Part shown: positions 62,041 through 64,000 of the stretch, one piece after another
Layout of the letters: every line of letters starts with the position of its first letter
Numbering within the stretch: the first letter of the stretch is position 1
NCBI GenBank assembly: GCA_963663395.1
Contig: OY760226.1
Span: 1,178,001-1,242,000 of the forward strand
Reading direction: 5' to 3'
Source of the DNA: Azophilus sp963663395
GTDB lineage: Bacteria; Pseudomonadota; Gammaproteobacteria; Pseudomonadales; Azotimanducaceae
DNA: 64,000 nucleotides
Notes under the pieces: model-generated
The model's input: only the letters and a program-made list of their open reading frames with translations
What the model was told of the DNA's origin: nothing
Databases searched by the model: none
Made by a program: the position numbers and the translations under genes

Positions 62041-64000
62041 GATGTTTCCTCTCGCGTGCTTCTGTTCGGGTCAGCGTCTTTCGGGCCAGTCTCCGTTTCG
62101 GGCTCCCGAATTCGGATCAGGGCATCGAGCGCCACCGCTCCGCGGCCGCGGGGACGAATCGCGAGCGGATTGACATCGAGTTCCTCCAGGCGGTCGCTGT
62201 GTGCGGCCGCGAACTTCGCGATCTGGAGGACAGTCGTCACGGCCGCGTCGACATCGGCGGGTTCGCCGTCCCGAAAGCCCTCGAGCATCGGTGCACATTT
62301 CAGATTCGAGATGGCGTCGCGCACCTCGGCTTCCGTTATCGGCAACAGCAGCGTGACGGTGTCTGCGACAAGTTCCACGAGAGTGCCCCCGGAACCCAAC
62401 GTGAGGATCAGGCCGAATTGGGGGTCCCGATGCAGGCCGACAATCAGCTCGACCACGGTGTCTGTGAAGAATCGTTCAACGAGGAGCCTGGCAGGCGAAG
62501 CCGGTTGCGCGATGGCTGCGGGCGCATCGCCTGAGACTGCGGGCGCATTGCCCGAGGCTGTGGGCGAAGTGCCCGAAGATGCGTTGGGATCAGCCGGGGA
62601 TGCCAGTGCGGTGTCTGCGTCGGGGACTGCACCGCCCGCGATGCTGTCCGGGGGACATGTTGCGAGCAACTCCTGCGCTGCGGAGCGGATTTCGCCGGAT
62701 TCGCGCAGGTTCAGCCGGAGTGCGCCGCGGTCCGTCTTGTGCGGGATGCCGAGCGCCTTGAGCGCAACCGGCGCATCGATGGATGCAGCGATGGAGACCG
62801 CTTCATCGGCGCCCTGCGCGACCCCGCCGTTCGGGACCGCAACACCGAAGGCAGCGAGGCGTGCTTTCGCCTCGGCCTCATCCAGCACCACGGGGTCGTT
62901 TGACAGGCGTCGGTTGCGGGTCAGGGGATCGGGCAACGGCGACTTCCAGGCGGCGCCGATCGAAGCTACGCATTCCATGGCGGTCAGCGCGTCCCGTACG
63001 CCCACGAGCGGTGCGATGCCGCGCTCGACCAGTTTGACGGCGGTAGCCTCGGGCAGGTTCTCCGCCATCGTAGCCATGATCGCGCCCTTGCCGCCGGCGG
63101 TACTCATGGCGTGCCCGAATGCACGCACCGATGCCCACCAGTCATTGTCCACGCAGCGGTCGCCGCGCGGAAAGTCGAGAACCAGCAGGTTTGCGTCGAA
63201 TCCGCCCCGGGCGAACGCCGTGAATGTCTCGGTCAGGGCTGTCTCGTCGCCCCAGTTGAAGGTGTGATAGTCGAAAGGGTTGTCCACCGAAACCAGGGGA
63301 TGCACGGTGGCGGCCACCGCGGCCGAGTGGCCCGGTTCCAGCCGCGGGCAGGTCAGTGCGGATTCATCTGCGGCATCGGCCACCACGCTGGCCTCTCCGC
63401 CGGAACAGCACATGGCGCCCACGCGATTGCCGTCGAGGGATCCGTGCACGTGCAGGAATTTCAATGTCTCCAGCAGTTGCCCGATGCCGAGGACACGAGC
63501 GAACCCCAGCCGCTTGAGGAAGGCCTGGGCGCCGGCTTCGGACCCGGCCAGGGAGGCCGTGTGACTGAACGTTGCGGTGCGCCCTCGTTCCGAGCGGCCC
63601 GTCTTCATGACCACTACGGGCACACTGCGCTTCCGCGACATTGCCGCCAGCGCCTCAAAGCCCGGGATCGAGTCGAACCCCTCCACGTGCAGGCCAAGGG
63701 CGCTGACCCGAGTGTCGCGAAGCATGGCAGCCGCCAGGTCAGAGACACCCAACTGGGCCTGATTGCCGGCGGTAACCACATAGGCGAGTGGCAGGCCCCG
63801 CTGCTGCATGGTCAGGCTAACGGCGATGTTGGACGACTGCGTTACGATGGCGACACCGCTTTCGTTCGGGTCGAGGCGCCGCCCGCCATGCTGGTCCGGC
63901 CACAGGGGCGCACCGTCGAGATAGTTGAGCATTCCGTAACAGTTCGGCCCGATGATGGGCATTTCGCCTGCCGCCACCACCAGTGCGCGCTGCAGGTCGG
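62037..64000 (-). CDS. ADP-forming acyl-CoA synthetase-like protein, C-terminal part (cut by the right edge)
   Basis: About 654 residues are visible; the N-terminal CoA-binding part lies beyond base 64000. The visible part has the phosphohistidine site FSHTASLAGSEAG, the flavodoxin-like linker, and an ATP-grasp domain (VALKALGIPHKTDRGALRLN, FVDLIVGLHRD-like VVELIVGLHRDPQFGLILTL, LEELDVNPLAIRPRGRGAVA). It joins CoA to an acid using ATP. An insert of about 55 Ala/Pro/Ser/Asp residues sits in the ATP-grasp domain (62480-62650). It is first in an operon with the hydratase. Confidence 0.87.
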   Translation of the reverse strand, partial: DLQRALVVAAGEMPIIGPNCYGMLNYLDGAPLWPDQHGGRRLDPNESGVAIVTQSSNIAVSLTMQQRGLPLAYVVTAGNQAQLGVSDLAAAMLRDTRVSALGLHVEGFDSIPGFEALAAMSRKRSVPVVVMKTGRSERGRTATFSHTASLAGSEAGAQAFLKRLGFARVLGIGQLLETLKFLHVHGSLDGNRVGAMCCSGGEASVVADAADESALTCPRLEPGHSAAVAATVHPLVSVDNPFDYHTFNWGDETALTETFTAFARGGFDANLLVLDFPRGDRCVDNDWWASVRAFGHAMSTAGGKGAIMATMAENLPEATAVKLVERGIAPLVGVRDALTAMECVASIGAAWKSPLPDPLTRNRRLSNDPVVLDEAEAKARLAAFGVAVPNGGVAQGADEAVSIAASIDAPVALKALGIPHKTDRGALRLNLRESGEIRSAAQELLATCPPDSIAGGAVPDADTALASPADPNASSGTSPTASGNAPAVSGDAPAAIAQPASPARLLVERFFTDTVVELIVGLHRDPQFGLILTLGSGGTLVELVADTVTLLLPITEAEVRDAISNLKCAPMLEGFRDGEPADVDAAVTTVLQIAKFAAAHSDRLEELDVNPLAIRPRGRGAVALDALIRIREPETETGPKDADPNRSTREETS

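Overview
The window is GC-rich DNA from a heterotrophic, respiring bacterium, most likely a marine or host-associated member of the Pseudomonadota (probably gammaproteobacterial). This placement is an inference from gene content: Fds-type formate dehydrogenase, nirBD-nasA-narK with a kinase/phosphatase, tetrameric sarcosine oxidase and a BCCT carrier. No rRNA, tRNA, CRISPR array, transposase or phage gene was found.

Layout. 1-1387: gene fragments and imperfect repeats. 1388-7147: NAD-dependent formate dehydrogenase fdsG-fdsB-fdsA plus fdhD. 7148-8533: an MFS carrier on the other strand. 8729-13437: an orphan Phd-type antitoxin with a decayed VapC remnant, then a two-gene ATPase operon whose second protein ends in ten near-identical TPR units. 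13655-17284: a small DUF6356-type protein, an Lrp regulator, a deazaflavin-type reductase, and a thioredoxin-domain protein followed by a UGSC selenoprotein whose UGA (17042-17044) splits it into two open frames. 17327-19847: radical SAM protein and SDR. 19970-30251: nitrate/nitrite assimilation operon on the minus strand (nirB, nirD, nasA, fused Fe-S/membrane anchor, narK, kinase/phosphatase). 30467-39541: corrinoid methyl-transfer operon on the minus strand (MttB-like methyltransferase, DUF1638, virulence-factor domain protein, MetV, MetF, MtrH-like, corrinoid activator, BCCT transporter). 40145-49338: dimethylglycine dehydrogenase-like, serine dehydratase and soxBDAG on the plus strand. 49414-55035: oxygenases, a methyltransferase, a nitrilase and a GST. 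55527-59441: a double sulfatase with leucine-rich repeats, interrupted by an amber codon. 59468-64000: TauD dioxygenase, a toxin-antitoxin pair, and enoyl-CoA hydratase with an ADP-forming acyl-CoA synthetase.

How it fits together. A methylated amine, probably of the glycine betaine type, could enter by the BCCT carrier and be demethylated by the MttB-like system to dimethylglycine. The plus-strand genes would then take dimethylglycine to sarcosine, glycine and, via serine, pyruvate. Released methyl groups would pass through methyl-THF and MetF/MetV toward formate, which Fds oxidises to CO2 with NADH formation. No corrinoid protein gene is in the window, so that step is incomplete here.

The most unusual signals are: (i) the UGSC selenoprotein and its SECIS-like hairpin; (ii) an 88-bp repeat, present as three exact-length tandem units and two diverged single copies, always in the same orientation just upstream of genes of the methyl-transfer and demethylation operons, with a conserved hairpin and in the array a 26-codon mini-ORF; (iii) the ATPase pair with homogenised TPR repeats; (iv) the amber codon inside a double sulfatase; (v) many in-frame tandem expansions (9, 18, 33, 126 and 132 bp).
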